Source: Endomychus coccineus (Eukaryota; Arthropoda; Insecta; Coleoptera; Endomychidae). Taken from it: a stretch of 64,000 bases of DNA. A program made the position numbers and the translations under genes. The notes under the pieces were generated by a model that was not told where the DNA came from, searched no databases, and saw only the letters and a program-made list of their open reading frames with translations. The stretch covers positions 196,358,901 through 196,422,900 of the forward strand of contig OY294067.1 in assembly GCA_958510875.1 (NCBI GenBank), written 5' to 3'. Shown here one piece after another: positions 63,627-64,000 of this stretch (position 1 is its first letter; each line of letters starts with the position of its first letter).

Positions 63627-64000
63627 ACGAATGGTTTTTGCTCAATTACATCAGCCTTCATCAATTCTTACATTATAGAGACTATCTCGTTGTGATGGTT
63701 ATTGTAACCAGCATACACGGATACAACAAGAAGTCTCAGTCTATACACAGTTTCGTTAACGTCATCCCAATAATCATATTCGATAGGTTTCTCATTATAT
63801 TCGAGCATATCATTCTTGATATATGAATTTCCAGTGTATGTTTTGAACCTTGGTCTTTTCATGGAATTAATTAAGGTTTCAGTACGTGTTTGTATTTCAC
63901 ATTGTTTCTTATTCGATCAGCTGGATCGTTATTATGTCTATGGTTACTTGTCATTTCCATCAGTTGACTGTAATTTTTCTCATCTCCCACAGTGTAGGTA
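63627..64000 (-). pseudogene. DUF8207-like protein relic at the window edge
   Basis: Minus strand from the right edge: YTVGDEKNYSQLMEMTSNHR, TAA in VKYKHVLKP-stop (about 63867), then KRPRFKTYTGNSYIKNDM, EYDYWDDVNETVYRLRLL, HHNEIVSIM, a TAA, and ELMKADVIEQKPF. It matches the C-terminal half of the proteins at 32097 and 53481. At least two nonsense codons. The 5' part lies outside the window. Confidence 0.7.

Overview
The window looks like nuclear DNA of an arthropod, most likely an insect: it is AT-rich, one gene is split by short (about 45-60 bp) GT-AG introns, microsatellites are common, and there is no bacterial gene organisation. No ordinary host gene was recognised. Nearly everything is a stack of Polinton/Maverick-type elements (the endogenous, adintovirus-like form of protein-primed double-stranded DNA viruses), inserted into one another and decaying to different degrees. 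The exact species cannot be told from this sequence.

Region 1 (1-14170) is Polinton element 1, bounded by 209-bp terminal inverted repeats that begin AGTATACT. It carries an intact 501-residue matrix metalloproteinase gene, a C2H2 zinc-finger gene broken by one stop, a scrambled patch of DNA polymerase B (PolB) fragments from two different PolB lineages, and its own PolB gene (7317-11059) broken by several stops and a frameshift. Region 2 (14170-22663) holds tandem repeats and an old wrecked Polinton (element 4): a PolB C-terminus, then decayed capsid, penton-like, protease and PLA2 minor-capsid genes, plus an unrecognised broken gene with a coiled-coil tail.

Region 3 (22664-62508) is a three-level nest. 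Polinton element 3 begins at 22664 and ends, truncated, near 62508. Its left inverted repeat was split by a foldback-type transposon (24027-46973, 8-bp target duplication AATAACAA) whose arms are made of satellite repeats. One satellite unit of that foldback was in turn hit by Polinton element 2 (24902-43734, 6-bp target duplication GGTTAG, inverted repeats of about 820 bp). Region 4 (62509-64000) is a piece of another old Polinton, with an integrase cut off exactly at the truncated end of element 3.

Elements 2 and 3 share one gene order: small accessory genes at the left; a leftward morphogenesis block (double jelly-roll major capsid protein, a small conserved ORF, penton-like protein, a cysteine/histidine-rich protein, adenovirus-type protease, PLA2 minor capsid protein); a rightward block (packaging ATPase, DUF8207-like protein, fibre-like coiled-coil protein, retroviral-type integrase, and a conserved unknown protein); then a leftward PolB gene and, at the right, an OB-like small gene with a 5' intron. 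Together these would replicate (PolB), integrate (integrase), package (ATPase) and build a particle (capsid, penton, protease, PLA2 protein). The two copies have decayed differently: major capsid and ATPase are open in both, integrase and PLA2 protein only in element 2, penton only in element 3, PolB is broken in both, and each protease has lost a different catalytic residue. Element 2 also contains a six-exon proline-rich gene that reads in one frame across five introns apart from one stop, the most unusual gene here.
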